Positions 23,501-32,033 of a stretch of 64,000 bases of DNA are shown piece after piece. The notes under the pieces are model-generated. The model was not told the origin of the DNA, did no database searches, and worked only from the letters and a program-made list of their open reading frames with translations. Position numbers and translations under genes: made by a program. Numbering within the stretch: the first letter of the stretch is position 1; every line of letters starts with the position of its first letter. Source of the stretch: Gyromitra esculenta (lineage: Eukaryota > Ascomycota > Pezizomycetes > Pezizales > Discinaceae); contig JBCAML010000011.1 in the NCBI GenBank assembly GCA_038503075.1, positions 1,240,001-1,304,000 on the forward strand, read 5' to 3'.

Positions 23501-24441
23501 TCGAACATGTCCAGGAATTCGTGGTACTCGGTTGGGATCCTTGATTTCCATTCTTCCTTGGTTGTTTTTTTGTCTATGAGTTTGTTTATTTCATAGAGCG
23601 ACATGGCGTAAGCTTGGTGGTTGCGTTTCCTAGTAAGGGTTCTAAAGCTAGCAGCGCCAATAAACGACATGTTTAGTCTGGGAGGAGCAGGGATCGATGG
23701 GGAGGTAACGATGGGGGAGTGAGGGGCACAGTGAGTGGTGCAGAGTTTAGAATTAAACTCAATGCGTTTATTGGCGAAGTGGAGTTGCACATCATGGTGT
23801 TTCATCCATGGTATGCCCAAGACTAGAGGGTAGTGGCCTAGTTGGGTCACAAAACAGGGGGCTTGTTCTCGGTGATTTTGAATGGACAAATTGAGGTTGG
23901 CGATGTGGGTAATGTCTCCTGATGCGACAGGGCGACCATCGATGACCTCAAGTTGGCGGGAGGTTTTTAAAGGGGTAAGAGGTAAGGAATGGTGACTCGC
24001 GAATTTCTGATCAATAAATGCAAATCCGGAGGCTCCGGTGTCTAGTAAAGCGTGGGTTTTTATAATTTTATTGCTATGGGAAATATTGCACGATATTACA
24101 AAATGTTCCCCATCCAATTGATCCTCCACGCTTATACCAGAAACCGAAAACCCAGAAATCGAAAATGCAGATAAAGGTAAGAAATTTTGAACCAAGGTAG
24201 GGTCACTGATCGACCTTGGTTGTACTAGTTTAAAGACCCGTTGGCTGAGTCTGCTGATTCTAACGCAAAGAACTGAGGTGGAAGAGGTGGTGGCGGCAAA
24301 GAGGAAGCGGGGGGTGTACGCGGTGCGGGGGGGGCGGTGAGGGCTCCCCTCATAGTGGGCTTTTTGGGAGCGGAGGGGCAATTGGCGTAAGAGTGGTCGG
24401 GAGCAGCACAGAACATACATTTTCCGGTGGCACGGCGCCAC
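20524..24441 (-). CDS. pol: Ty3 Pol polyprotein (PR-RT-RH-IN-chromodomain)
   Basis: The open frame is 1305 codons, but Pol is probably made as a Gag-Pol fusion entered at the slippery site at 24234-24228, i.e. about residue 70 of the frame. Numbering from 24441: the protease active-site DTGAS is at about 134-138; RT has YLDD at about 491-494; RNase H starts with ETDAS at about 638-642. The integrase zinc region has H870, H877, C907 and C910, and the integrase catalytic residues are D940, D1000 and E1036. A chromodomain (YLVEWTGY core) lies at about 1232-1282. Chromodomains of this group bind histone marks and guide insertion to heterochromatin. The frame ends inside the 3' LTR. There are no internal stops. 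The annotated upstream ATG is not needed if frameshifting is used. Confidence 0.93.
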   Translation of the reverse strand: MAPCHRKMYVLCCSRPLLRQLPLRSQKAHYEGSPHRPPRTAYTPRFLFAATTSSTSVLCVRISRLSQRVFKLVQPRSISDPTLVQNFLPLSAFSISGFSVSGISVEDQLDGEHFVISCNISHSNKIIKTHALLDTGASGFAFIDQKFASHHSLPLTPLKTSRQLEVIDGRPVASGDITHIANLNLSIQNHREQAPCFVTQLGHYPLVLGIPWMKHHDVQLHFANKRIEFNSKLCTTHCAPHSPIVTSPSIPAPPRLNMSFIGAASFRTLTRKRNHQAYAMSLYEINKLIDKKTTKEEWKSRIPTEYHEFLDMFDKAKAQGLPPRRPYDHKIQLMEGKDAPFGPLYGMSREELIVLKKYIEDNLEKGFIRASSSPAGSPVLFVKKADGSLRLCVDYRGLNAITVKDRYTSPLIRETLDRLAKAQWYTKLDLREGYHQIRIAEGEEWKTAFRTRYGLYEYQVMPFGLTNAPGTFQRFVNDCLREYLDIFCTAYLDDILIYSNTFAEHQVHVRKVLQTLRDNDILLKPEKCEFEVQTTKYLGLILTPDGIKMDEEKLKAVREWGTPKSVKDVQAFLGFANFYRRFILGFSKLAAPLTALTRKGITFEWSVEAEIAFENLKYAFTTAPILIHFDPDKKIIVETDASDFVSGGVLSQYNDNGILHPVAFFSKKHSPAECNYEIYDKELLAIIRVFEEWRPELEGSKHPIDVISDHKNLEYFMSTKQLNRRQARWAEYLSRFDFVITYRPGTQGGKPDALTRRSGDLPKEGDERLAHQSQVVLKKRNIDAKLSLLSASLPNEAAGLDAPLSKLFQEGYSTDKFPEKILTALKNKEQRSKEITLSECSENNGLLYYRECLYVPDSDPLRLELIRRHHDTPAAGHPGRDKTFELMARSFYWPKMWESVSRYVRNCHTCQKAKPTTYRTPGVLRPLPIPQRPWQEISMDFVTGLPESNGYDAIMVVVDRLSKMRHLIPCNTTVNSRDVADLYLQHVWKLHGLPTHITSDRGTQFTAHFWKELCQRLGIQARMSTAFHPETDGQTERLNAVMEQYLRSYVSYQQEDWSRWLPMAEFSANNQESASTKVSPFLANYGYHPRFDTSLVPLVNTPQSQDAAIFASRMQELYDYLRTQIRTAQDIQETATNKHRTPAPAYQIHDQVFVSMKNIRTTRNARKLDWKWMGPYAVKRIVSPFAYEIDLPSSVKYHPVFHVSLLKPAPNNALPGQIVPPPAPVVVNDQEEYYIEKILDQRNYRGQLQYLVEWTGYAHPTWEPAEDLQDTSALDTFLATTAAIIPKVRRSSRLRRGATFTDETG

Positions 24442-25547
24442 TGTTTTTCTTCTTCAGAGAGCTTTCTTCGTCCGTTGACCATTGTATACCGTTGGTCTTG
24501 AGCGGGGCGGGAAAGGTTGCTTGTGCGACCGAAAGACAGGTCCATGGGGGCTAGTCCTCCTGGAGTAAAGGAGGAGGCGGGAGTGAATGCGGCGGGAGCA
24601 CTAAATTGGCCTATATTGTCTCGGGCGTTTCCTCGCTTCTCTGCCTTGCGAGCTCGAATGCGGTTATCCAATCGGGTGAGGGTAAGGATCATCTCAGGGA
24701 GGTTACCGGGGGCGATTGGTGCAAAAACCATGGCTTCCTTCAGCTCTTCCGACATCCCGTGCTCTAGGGCATCCATCTTCAAATTTTCGTCGAAATTGAG
24801 CTGTCCCATGATTCTTTGGAAGTCAGCGAGGTAGGCCGAGAAATCGCGTTTCCCTTGGCGGAGCTGATGGAGTTCTCGTCGTGCTGTACCGGTTGGATCT
24901 GGGTCTCCAAAAGCAGTTTCCAAGGCTGCGATGAGTTGTTCCGCACTAGTCCAAGTGGTGAGGCCGGAGGGGAGAACCGTATGGCGGACCTGTTCTAAAG
25001 CTGCTCCTTCCAACCGATTGATGGTGTAAAGGATCATGGTGGTCTCATTGGCGAAGCGGTCTCGGTTGACAGTGAGCTTAGATCGTAGTTGGAGTATAAA
25101 CCCGGGGAGTTTTGCTCGGGATCCATCGAACTTCTCTGGGTCTGGCATGCGTTCTGAACGATGGGAGTTGGATGGCGGCGGTGGGGTGGCGGTGAGGTTA
25201 GGTGGAGCGGGGGGGGCTTGGATAGCGGATCGAGCTTCATTCCGCTCTTGTCGTAATCGGGCGATTAGACTAGCGGTCTCGTTGACCCGTTTATCTTGCT
25301 CTGTAGCATGACGGAGGGCATTGTCAGTCTGGATTTGTGCTGTGCCGAGTTTTACCTCGGTTTCTCTTTCGTTCTCTTGGAGGGCGTCGATTTGGTCCTC
25401 CAAGGCTTGGTAGAGGTCTCTGAGGTGATTATACAACTCAGCGGTGTCTTCTCTCAGTGCTTGGGCGAAGGCTTCTCTGGTGGGGAAGCGTGGGGCGGCG
25501 ACAGCGGCTCCTTCGGTGGAGGGGCCAGCGGGAGCGGGTGAGCTCAT
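24225..25547 (-). CDS. gag: Ty3 Gag
   Basis: 440 residues from ATG 25547 (MSSPAPAG) to TAG 24227-24225. An upstream in-frame extension starts with GTG, so the first ATG was chosen. It also overlaps the stop of the leader ORF. A coiled-coil-like region (about residues 40-100) precedes the retrotransposon Gag fold. A single zinc knuckle CMFCAAPDHSYANC (CX2CX4HX4C) lies near the C-terminus. The last sense codons are TCT TTA AAC before TAG, which contain a TTTAAAC slippery heptamer. Pol is in the -1 frame and overlaps gag by 217 nt. Gag forms the virus-like particle and packages the RNA. Confidence 0.92.
   Translation of the reverse strand: MSSPAPAGPSTEGAAVAAPRFPTREAFAQALREDTAELYNHLRDLYQALEDQIDALQENERETEVKLGTAQIQTDNALRHATEQDKRVNETASLIARLRQERNEARSAIQAPPAPPNLTATPPPPSNSHRSERMPDPEKFDGSRAKLPGFILQLRSKLTVNRDRFANETTMILYTINRLEGAALEQVRHTVLPSGLTTWTSAEQLIAALETAFGDPDPTGTARRELHQLRQGKRDFSAYLADFQRIMGQLNFDENLKMDALEHGMSEELKEAMVFAPIAPGNLPEMILTLTRLDNRIRARKAEKRGNARDNIGQFSAPAAFTPASSFTPGGLAPMDLSFGRTSNLSRPAQDQRYTMVNGRRKLSEEEKQWRRATGKCMFCAAPDHSYANCPSAPKKPTMRGALTAPPAPRTPPASSLPPPPLPPQFFALESADSANGSLN
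24228..24234 (-). promoter_or_regulatory. Candidate -1 ribosomal frameshift site TTTAAAC
   Basis: In the gag frame it reads T TTA AAC, immediately followed by the gag TAG stop. Shifting back one base gives TTT AAA CTA, the pol frame, which stays open through the protease. TTTAAAC is a classical -1 slippery heptamer. A downstream structure was not worked out. Confidence 0.75.
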
Positions 25548-25699
25548 GATGTGGGTGTTGGGCGAGGATAGGAGTTCTGGCGTAAGTACTCCTGGTCTAG
25601 CCACTCCGGAATAACTTCAACCAAGGTTTGTGGTTTTCGCAGCGTTAAGCAAGGGAAGATGCTTAGGATGGATTGGCGAAGTCGGGAGATGATTTCCAT
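25544..25699 (-). CDS. Leader peptide ORF upstream of gag (51 aa)
   Basis: It runs from ATG 25699 to TGA 25546-25544. Its stop overlaps the gag start codon in the string ATGA. The C-terminal half includes VIPEWLDQEYLRQNSYP. A related peptide with conservative changes (PDWLDEEYIRTNTIP) is encoded at 11401-11577 in a diverged remnant, which argues for selection on the peptide. Function is unknown. The ATGA overlap would allow termination-reinitiation to feed ribosomes to gag. Confidence 0.5.
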   Translation of the reverse strand: MEIISRLRQSILSIFPCLTLRKPQTLVEVIPEWLDQEYLRQNSYPRPTPTS

Positions 25700-25739
25700 G
25701 CAAAGGGTTGTTTTCTGCAGTAGAAGGTGTAGATGATGG

Positions 25740-25748
25740 AAGCAACGT
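25740..25748 (-). promoter_or_regulatory. Candidate self-primer binding site
   Basis: Two bases inside the 5' LTR, the minus strand reads ACGTTGCTT. Its complement AAGCAACGT occurs in the LTR (25979-25971), just downstream of a TATA-like TATTTAAG and a pyrimidine tract, i.e. where the RNA probably begins. This is the arrangement of Tf1-type self-primed elements. No tRNA 3'-end match was evident. Confidence 0.6.
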
Positions 25749-25750
25749 AA

Positions 25751-26171
25751 TCTCACGGTTCAGTCCCTCGTTAAGCCCTTCAGTATCCCTGAGGGTGAGC
25801 AGTGCTACTTAAGCGAGGTACTAACACGTTCGAAGAGTGCAATATTTCTACAAGTTCTACGAGGGGTCTATCTCGAGGCGAGATAAGTGCGGCGAAGGGG
25901 ACAGCGACAGCGAGGGCTCTGAGGTAGAACCGAGATAGTATTGAGATAATACAAGTAGAAGTGAACGAGAACGTTGCTTAAGGAAAGAAAGAAGAAGAGA
26001 AAACCACAGCGACCGAAATCCTTTACTTAAATACCCCGCTTTCCCGTAACACAAACAACACCCTAACAATAACCGAAAGAACAACCGAACAACAAAGCCA
26101 TTATATCCCGATGACCCTTCGTTACTACCAATGACTCCTCCTTAACCCATTACCCAGTTTCATCCGTGAAA
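25751..26171 (-). repeat. 5' LTR of the Ty3 element
   Basis: Identical to 20125-20545. In element orientation it holds a TATTTAAG TATA-like box, then a CT-rich tract, then CTTAAGCAACGTT (likely transcription start and self primer), and near its 3' end a hairpin CTTCAG-GGATA-CTGAAG-like (25805-25787). Confidence 0.95.
25787..25805 (-). promoter_or_regulatory. Conserved U5 hairpin with covarying stem
   Basis: On the plus strand it reads CCTTCAG-TATCC-CTGAGGG. Other LTR copies have CCTTCAG/CTGAAGG, family B has CCTTTGG/CCAAAGG, and the copy at 37515 has TCTTCGG/CCGAAGA, all around the same TATCC loop. Compensating changes keep the stem. It lies in the transcribed U5 leader, about 40 nt upstream of the primer-binding site. 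Confidence 0.65.
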
Positions 26172-26488
26172 CTCTCCCTGCAATGTTAAGTCGTTTATTG
26201 CAGGAACATCATCTTGTTCTTTTGGAAGTAATTGGTTTGCTTTTCCTTTGTGTTCTCTTTAGTTACCCAGGTAGATAAGGGAGTTTACTTGGTGGGGATA
26301 GGTTTTTTGACTTCATAACCTTTGTGTTGCATAAGCGGTTTTGTACCTAGAAAAAATAATCAAATGATTTAAACAAAAAAAGAAACTATGTTTCTTCCGT
26401 CCCTTCTACTCAGTGCCGAAAATGTCAGATATATGGCCACCACCAGGACCTGTACCCAAAGGAAACGCCAGCAGCCTGCACAGTGTGC

Positions 26489-26908
26489 TCTCACGGTTGG
26501 GTCCCTCGTCAAGCCTTTCAGTATCCCTGAAGGTGAGCAGTGCTACTCGAGAGAGGTATCAACACGTTCGAGGAGTGCGATGTTTCTACAAGTCCTACGG
26601 GAGTCTATCTCAAGGCGAGATAAGTGCAGCGAGGTGAACAGTGACAGCAAGGGTTCTGAGAGAGAGAACCGAAATTGTATTTGAAAACAGACACCGTAGA
26701 AGGTAAACGAGAACGTTGCTTAAGGAAAGAAAAGAAGAAAAACAAGAGCGACCAAAATCCTTCGCTTAAATACTCCGCTTTCTCGTAACACAATCAACAA
26801 CCCGACAACAACCGAAACGCATCCGAACAACAAAGCCATTATACCAAACAACCCTTCGCTACTACCAACAACTTTATCCTAATCCATTAATCAGTTCCAT
26901 CCGTGAAA
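26489..26908 (+). repeat. Solo LTR, family A (420 bp)
   Basis: It starts TCTCACGG, ends CCGTGAAA, and is flanked by the perfect duplication TGTGC (26484-26488 and 26909-26913). It splits the second zinc knuckle of LINE1 ORF1. Confidence 0.9.
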
Positions 26909-28901
26909 TGTGCGCAGGTCCCCATTTAACCAACTACCACAAATGCGACTCCTGCAAAGGAGGACAAAAGTGTGCTCACCCTCCTACTAGATGTGTCCCA
27001 TGCGGCAAAAAGGGCCACTGCTCAAGCGATCCCGCATGCCCAGCAAGAGCCAAAGTTCAACTCCTCAGAAGACAACAAGCAAGCGGGCAGGCTCCCACCA
27101 ACCAACAATGAGTAAACCACCCCTAGCGGCATAGCCTTAGTGCAGCAACTGAACTGCGCTCAAGGAAAGGCCGCCACTTTTTCAGTACTCTCATCCCTTT
27201 CCCCACCTGATAAGAAATGTCCCACCCTTTGCCTACTCCTCTAAGAGTCATGGATATCAACCACTGGCCTCCCTCCAACTATCCCAGGGTGCGCCATGCG
27301 TGTACCAACCCAAAAATTACCCAAGTGCGTGACCTATACTAAAAAGGATCACGGACTGAATCCCACACTAATCAGCTCCTACAACGACTCCATACTTTCA
27401 ATGTCTATCCAAATAAATAAATCAAAGCTGGAAATCACCAATATTTATGCCCCCACAGGCAAAGAAGCAAACCTATTCCTCCTAACCCACAAACCTCTTA
27501 AATCTGCCATTATTTCTGGCGACTTTAATTTACACCACTCCCGGTAGTATGGCGACCTAACACCAGAGTACAACGACAGAATGCACTACCTTAATAATAT
27601 GGCACTGGTCGACAACCTCTTTAATTTAAGGGATGGTTTTGGCATGACCCTCGCTAATAGCCCTGATGTGTTCACCCACTTTCCCCGCAATAAATCTCAA
27701 CCCACAATCCCTGACCTAACTTTCACTAAGCTACCTGACCACCCTCTATTTCACTGGCAGGTGGTAGATAATGACGGGCATGGATCAGATCACAGCCTCA
27801 TTCAAATGACAATCAATATTGCCTCCCTCACCTTCGTCCCACGGAGACTATACAACAAAACCAATTGGATTAAATTTGACAAAGGCATTCAATGCATAAA
27901 CCCTTCGAGCATGCAATGGCAGTCATTCAAGGCAACATTAGAATCAGCTAACACAATTCTTGACTGAATAAGCCTGACGATAGATGAATGCACACCAATG
28001 TCCAAACCCAAAACACGTGCAGTGGCATGGTGGACACCGGAACTCACAAAACTCTGGAAGAAAGTCGCTGCGGTACAACGATATCATCGGAAGGAACACA
28101 CCTCGAGATCATCTGACAAATTGAAGGAATGTGAGAAGCAATGGAAAGCCAAAGTACAACTCATATACTGGACTTATTGGGACTGGAAGATCTCCTCTGC
28201 CACTCAATCTACAGGCTGGCAAGTAATATCCGGCCAGAGAAAAACACCACCGCATACTGCACCCTCTATCCTCGGAAAAGAAAGCTTCGATGAAAAATGC
28301 CAACTCTTCACAGAATCCTTTTTCCCACCATCCCCTGCTATCCTGTCCTCACTTCCTCAAGGATGGATCCCCAAGATACGAAGTGGCAACCCAATTGATT
28401 ACCTACCTGTCACTCCTGCAGAAGTTAACCTAGCACTACAGAACGCAACAAACAAAGCACCTGGACCCGATGACATACCATATAGTATTGTACAAAGAAT
28501 TCAGTCAGCTAAGCCAGATGTCCTTCCCATTCTCTTCTCCCAGCTACTTTGGCAGTCAGTTCTCCCACCTCAATGAAAAGTTGCAAAGATCATCCCTATA
28601 CACAAGCCATCAAAAGAAACATACAACCACCCAAAGGCATACAGGCCAATATCCCTCCAGTCCTGTGTCTCTAAAATATTGGAAAAAATGGTGACATGAC
28701 AACTAGTTGACAAGGCTACGAAACTGAAAGCCTTTTCCAGCGAACATATGGGCAGCATAGCTAAGCGATCAGCGATAGACGCACTCATGACAATTCTTAC
28801 CCCTGCACAAGCAAACACCACCACACAAGTACTTGGAAGACGGATAAAAGGGACTGACAAAAGAGCACCTACCATCCCAAGACCTTCCCTCCTAACCAAT
28901 G

Positions 28902-29353
28902 TCTCAAAGAGCGAGGTTTCGTCAAGCCCTTTGGTATCCCCAAAGGTGAACAGAGCTACTTGAAAGTAAACTAGCAACAGGAGTGTAAACGATGATTCCA
29001 CAGGCTCTAAGGTGGAAGGGAGTTATGATGACTCCGACAGTGATAACTACGTTGATGTAGTGGTGTGATGAAGTAGGAGGTATCACGGAGGCGATGAAGG
29101 TTTATGTGGGAATCCTGGCTTGTATTGTAGGATACAAGTATAGTGACAATAGAAGACGTTGCTTAAAGAGAAAAGAAGAAAAAGTACAACAAGAGGGGGA
29201 CGCCCTTCGCTTATATACCCATAATTCTATCCTTCGCTGACCAGTATATGACTCATTGCAACTGAAACCCAAAGAAATACGAAGAACAACAACAAAACAT
29301 AACTCCTATAGACCCGTATACCCAACCAACCAATGAAACAACCATCTGTGAAA
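28902..29353 (+). repeat. Solo LTR, family B (452 bp)
   Basis: It starts TCTCAAAG, ends CATCTGTGAAA, and is flanked by the perfect duplication CAATG (28897-28901 and 29354-29358). It splits the RT domain of LINE1. Confidence 0.92.
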
Positions 29354-31236
29354 CAATGATGTCAATGGTGCATTTAATTGCATCATGCACTCAAGGCTTG
29401 TTGAACTACTGACCCTATGAGGATTCCCTCATTATCTTCACAAATGGATCAATGACTTCTTATCCAACCACGGAATTCAGTATTCCTTTGATGGCCAACA
29501 GTCAAAAATCGCTCCCTTCCTAGCTGGAGTCCCCCAAGGATCCCCCCTCTCACCAGTTCTATATGTACTTTATGCCTCCAACTTAAGCACTGCAAGAGCA
29601 ACCCCGAGTGAACCGAGCACGGCCTACATTGACGACGAAGGACTTTTACAAGTGTCTTTAAATCAATCACCTGCCACGCAAAGGCTGCAAGAGCGCGTTG
29701 ACGCCAGAGTCGAACGAGCGAAGCATCTTAATATCCGCTACTCCACCATCAAAACAGAATTGTTACACATCATCAATCTGAAAGGAAGACCGCCAGACAA
29801 GATTGCCTGTACTGTAAACGTCCATGGTTTGGTAATCCAACCCAAGCCTATCCTCAAATCCCTTGAAGTATGGATTGACGAAAGATTGTTGTTTTACCAT
29901 CATGCCACACTGATACGAAACAGACTCAGACAAGGAGCGGCAGCTCTAAAAGCCTTTGCCTGGAGAACTAATGCCTCTCCTCAAGCGTTGCATCACTTTG
30001 TCAATACAACTCTCCTCACTGCTGTGTTATGGGGGAGTGAAACATGGTGGACCGGACATAATAACATTGGAACAAGACTCCTATCACCATACCTCTCCCT
30101 TGCACGATCTCTTACTGGCCTACTTTGTTATACCAAAGGACAAATGGTGTTACGTGAAGCTCATCTCCCACCTCTCAAACTTCTCCATGATTGCAAATCC
30201 AGAAAATATGGAATACGCGTCATCCTCTCAGAAAACACATTCTCATCAAAACACGCTTGAACAGCTTCTATTGAGCAAACCCCTCCCTTTGTCGGCACAG
30301 GACTAAGAAGAATTGCTTCCCTACTCCATGAATTGCTTCCCTTGTCACCAATCCTTGAAAGCCTTACCCCTATTGACCCTCACCTCTACCTCCCATATGA
30401 ATGTCTGGAAATATCCCTCCTCTCTAAAGAAATTACCTCAGTCAACCATAGGCGGTGGATAGAGACTCTCTCACACTCCCTGCTTGTATACACGGATGGC
30501 TCTAAGTCAACAGAAGGAATCGTTACATCTGGGTGGGTGGTATATGACCCTGATGTCTCTCTCCCATCACCCATTACCTCTGGCAATTACAACCTGGGGT
30601 ACCATGCAGAAGTTGTTGACGGCGAAACCCACGCCATCCAGGAGGCACTCAGCACAATGACCGTTGATGTCTCACACAATACAATTTACATCTGCGTTTA
30701 CAACCAAATTGCTCTCAAATCACTAACCAGAGGCCGCTCTTATAGCTGAGAGTTCCTCCATCAGACCCTTCAAATCATCAAGTCCTACCGACAGCACGGC
30801 CGGAACATTAAAGCCATCTGGACACCATTGCATGTCGGAATCATTGGCAACAACAAAGCAGACTCCCTGGCCCAACAAGCGCATACCTTTCCACCATGCA
30901 AATGGACTCGGGCAACTCTAGCCTGGCTCAGAAACGAACCAACTCAGCATATGATACAACACTGGAAAAATGATAGACCAAACGGCAAAGTGAACCTCAC
31001 CTTTTCTGGGCCTGAAGCTTCCATACGGTTTCCCATGGCACAGTTCCTTTTTAAAGCCAGAACAAGCATGACAAGGGCAGATATGATACCCTTTGACACT
31101 GAAGAGAAGACCTGTGACTGTGGGGATACCCTTTCCTCTGATCACTTGATTTTAGAATGCAAATTGTTCGCACAGCAGAGAGAAGTTGCCCTGAGGGAGA
31201 TGGGTGTAAATTGTATGAAAGCGGATATGTTATTTC

Positions 31237-31645
31237 TTTCATGGATTGTTGGCGTCGTTGGTTGGTTGTTAGAGTTTCATTTTGATGTGGTGTTATGTGG
31301 TTGTTCCCTGTGTTTCTTTTAAGTTCTGTTTACAATGAGTCATATGTTGGTCAGCGAGAGACGGGATAATGGGTATATAAGCAAAGGGCTTTCCCCTCTT
31401 GTAATACTTTTTCTTTCTCTTTCCTTAAGCAACGTCTTCTGTAGACACTCTTTGTATCTTTACAAATACAAACCTCGGTTGCATCTCGCATACCCTCGCT
31501 GTCACTGCCCATGAGTCGCCTTGACTCAATACACACGTAGAGCCTGTGGAATCATCGCACTTCTCTTGTCGCTTGTTTCTTGTTGAGTAGCACTGCACAT
31601 CTTTGAGGATACCGAAGAGCTTAACAAGAACCTCTCCCCTTGAGA
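31237..31645 (-). repeat. Solo LTR, family B (409 bp)
   Basis: It starts TTTCATGG, ends CCTTGAGA, and is flanked by the perfect duplication ATTTC (31232-31236 and 31646-31650). It interrupts the C-terminal part of LINE1 ORF2. Confidence 0.88.
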
Positions 31646-32033
31646 ATTTCCTAAGAAAGTTGTTTTTCCTTTATTAAAGTTCTTGAAGCAAATAGGTTTA
31701 TGTTCGTTTGAGCCATACAGGGTGGGAGACGGCACGGCGGAGGAGGACTTTATTGATAACACTTAACGTTTTTGTTCATCTCTTATGTTACTCGGCATGG
31801 AAGGCCATGCAAGACACTTTTGTTTATGATGCACGACAGAGGAGGTTGCAGTTGGGGTTGATTTGTTTTTCCTATGTTTTCCTTATGTTGTTCCTCATTT
31901 CTGTTATGTATTAGGGGTGTAGGGTGGAGGATGAGGCCTTGTACCGTGTTGTACTGTGACATTCTGGTACAAGATGAGGATTGGTTCCGCGTGGTCTTGT
32001 ATTTCGTCTAAAATTATATTATTATTATGAGCT

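Larger units (their letters stand above)
20125..26171 (-). mobile_element. Complete Ty3 chromovirus (6047 bp), identical LTRs
   Basis: Two LTRs of 421 bp (20125-20545 and 25751-26171) are identical base for base by direct reading. They enclose a leader ORF, gag and pol, all open and on the minus strand. The target duplication is CTCTC (20120-20124 and 26172-26176). The element lies in the 3' UTR of LINE2. Gag has a zinc knuckle. Pol has protease, RT, RNase H, integrase and a C-terminal chromodomain, which places it in the chromovirus group of Ty3/gypsy. Identical LTRs and intact frames indicate a very recent insertion. Confidence 0.95.
16312..26382 (+). mobile_element. LINE2: full-length Gag-only non-LTR element (interrupted)
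   Basis: The element starts (T)CATCCTCTGTCCCCGC, the same 5' end as the copies at 17795 and 33879. It ends in the shared tail ATGATTTAAAC plus an A run. A 16-bp target duplication AAACTATGTTTCTTCC flanks it (16296-16311 and 26383-26398). Without the inserted LINE3 and Ty3 elements it is about 2.0 kb. It holds one ORF (Gag-like ORF1) and no RT, endonuclease or RNase H. Confidence 0.85.
13760..27111 (+). pseudogene. LINE1 ORF1 (Gag-like), split into five pieces
   Basis: The pieces are about 13760-14039, 14457-14527, 15337-16311, 26383-26488 and 26914-27111. Each joint restores the same reading frame once the insert and one target duplication are removed, for example NYVSS on both sides of the LINE2 insertion. 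The longest piece (15337-16311) has a coiled-coil-like stretch (QQQVTTLKATVSGL) followed by a basic, proline-containing middle. The last pieces carry CRKCQIYGHH, CTVCAGPH and CVPCGKKGHC zinc-knuckle motifs, followed by a stop at 27109-27111. Such proteins bind LINE RNA to form the RNP. The start codon is unclear. Confidence 0.7.
27200..31766 (+). pseudogene. LINE1 ORF2 (endonuclease-RT-RNase H), decayed
   Basis: Adjacent open pieces give the order of an I/Tad-clade ORF2. The APE endonuclease lies at about 27300-27960 with SGDFNLHHS and GSDHSLI. The RT lies at about 28000-28900 and 29354-29900, with NKAPGPDDIP, then GVPQGSPLSP and a YIDDEGLL catalytic block. RNase H lies at about 30480-30900, with TDGSK, an AEVVDGETHA acidic residue and HVGIIGNNKAD. 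A CDCGDTLSSDH zinc motif follows near 31110. Several stops break it (for example at 27547, 28576, 28696, 30260 and 30749), and two solo LTRs interrupt it. In RNase H, the position usually D in a TDNQ-like motif reads YNQ. It cannot make an active enzyme. Confidence 0.8.
13541..32032 (+). mobile_element. LINE1: decayed Tad/I-like non-LTR retrotransposon, host of nested insertions
   Basis: Once later insertions are removed, an ORF1 with three CCHC-type knuckles is followed by an ORF2 with APE-type endonuclease, reverse transcriptase, RNase H and a C-terminal zinc motif. Its sequence ends near 32032 in an ATTATTATT-rich stretch. The 3' UTR differs from that of the Gag-only elements. Insertions found inside it are: LTR A at 14040-14451, LTR B at 14528-15336 (itself holding LTR A at 14687-15081), the Gag-only LINE2 complex at 16312-26382, LTR A at 26489-26908, LTR B at 28902-29353 and LTR B at 31237-31645. 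The 5' boundary is uncertain. Confidence 0.7.
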
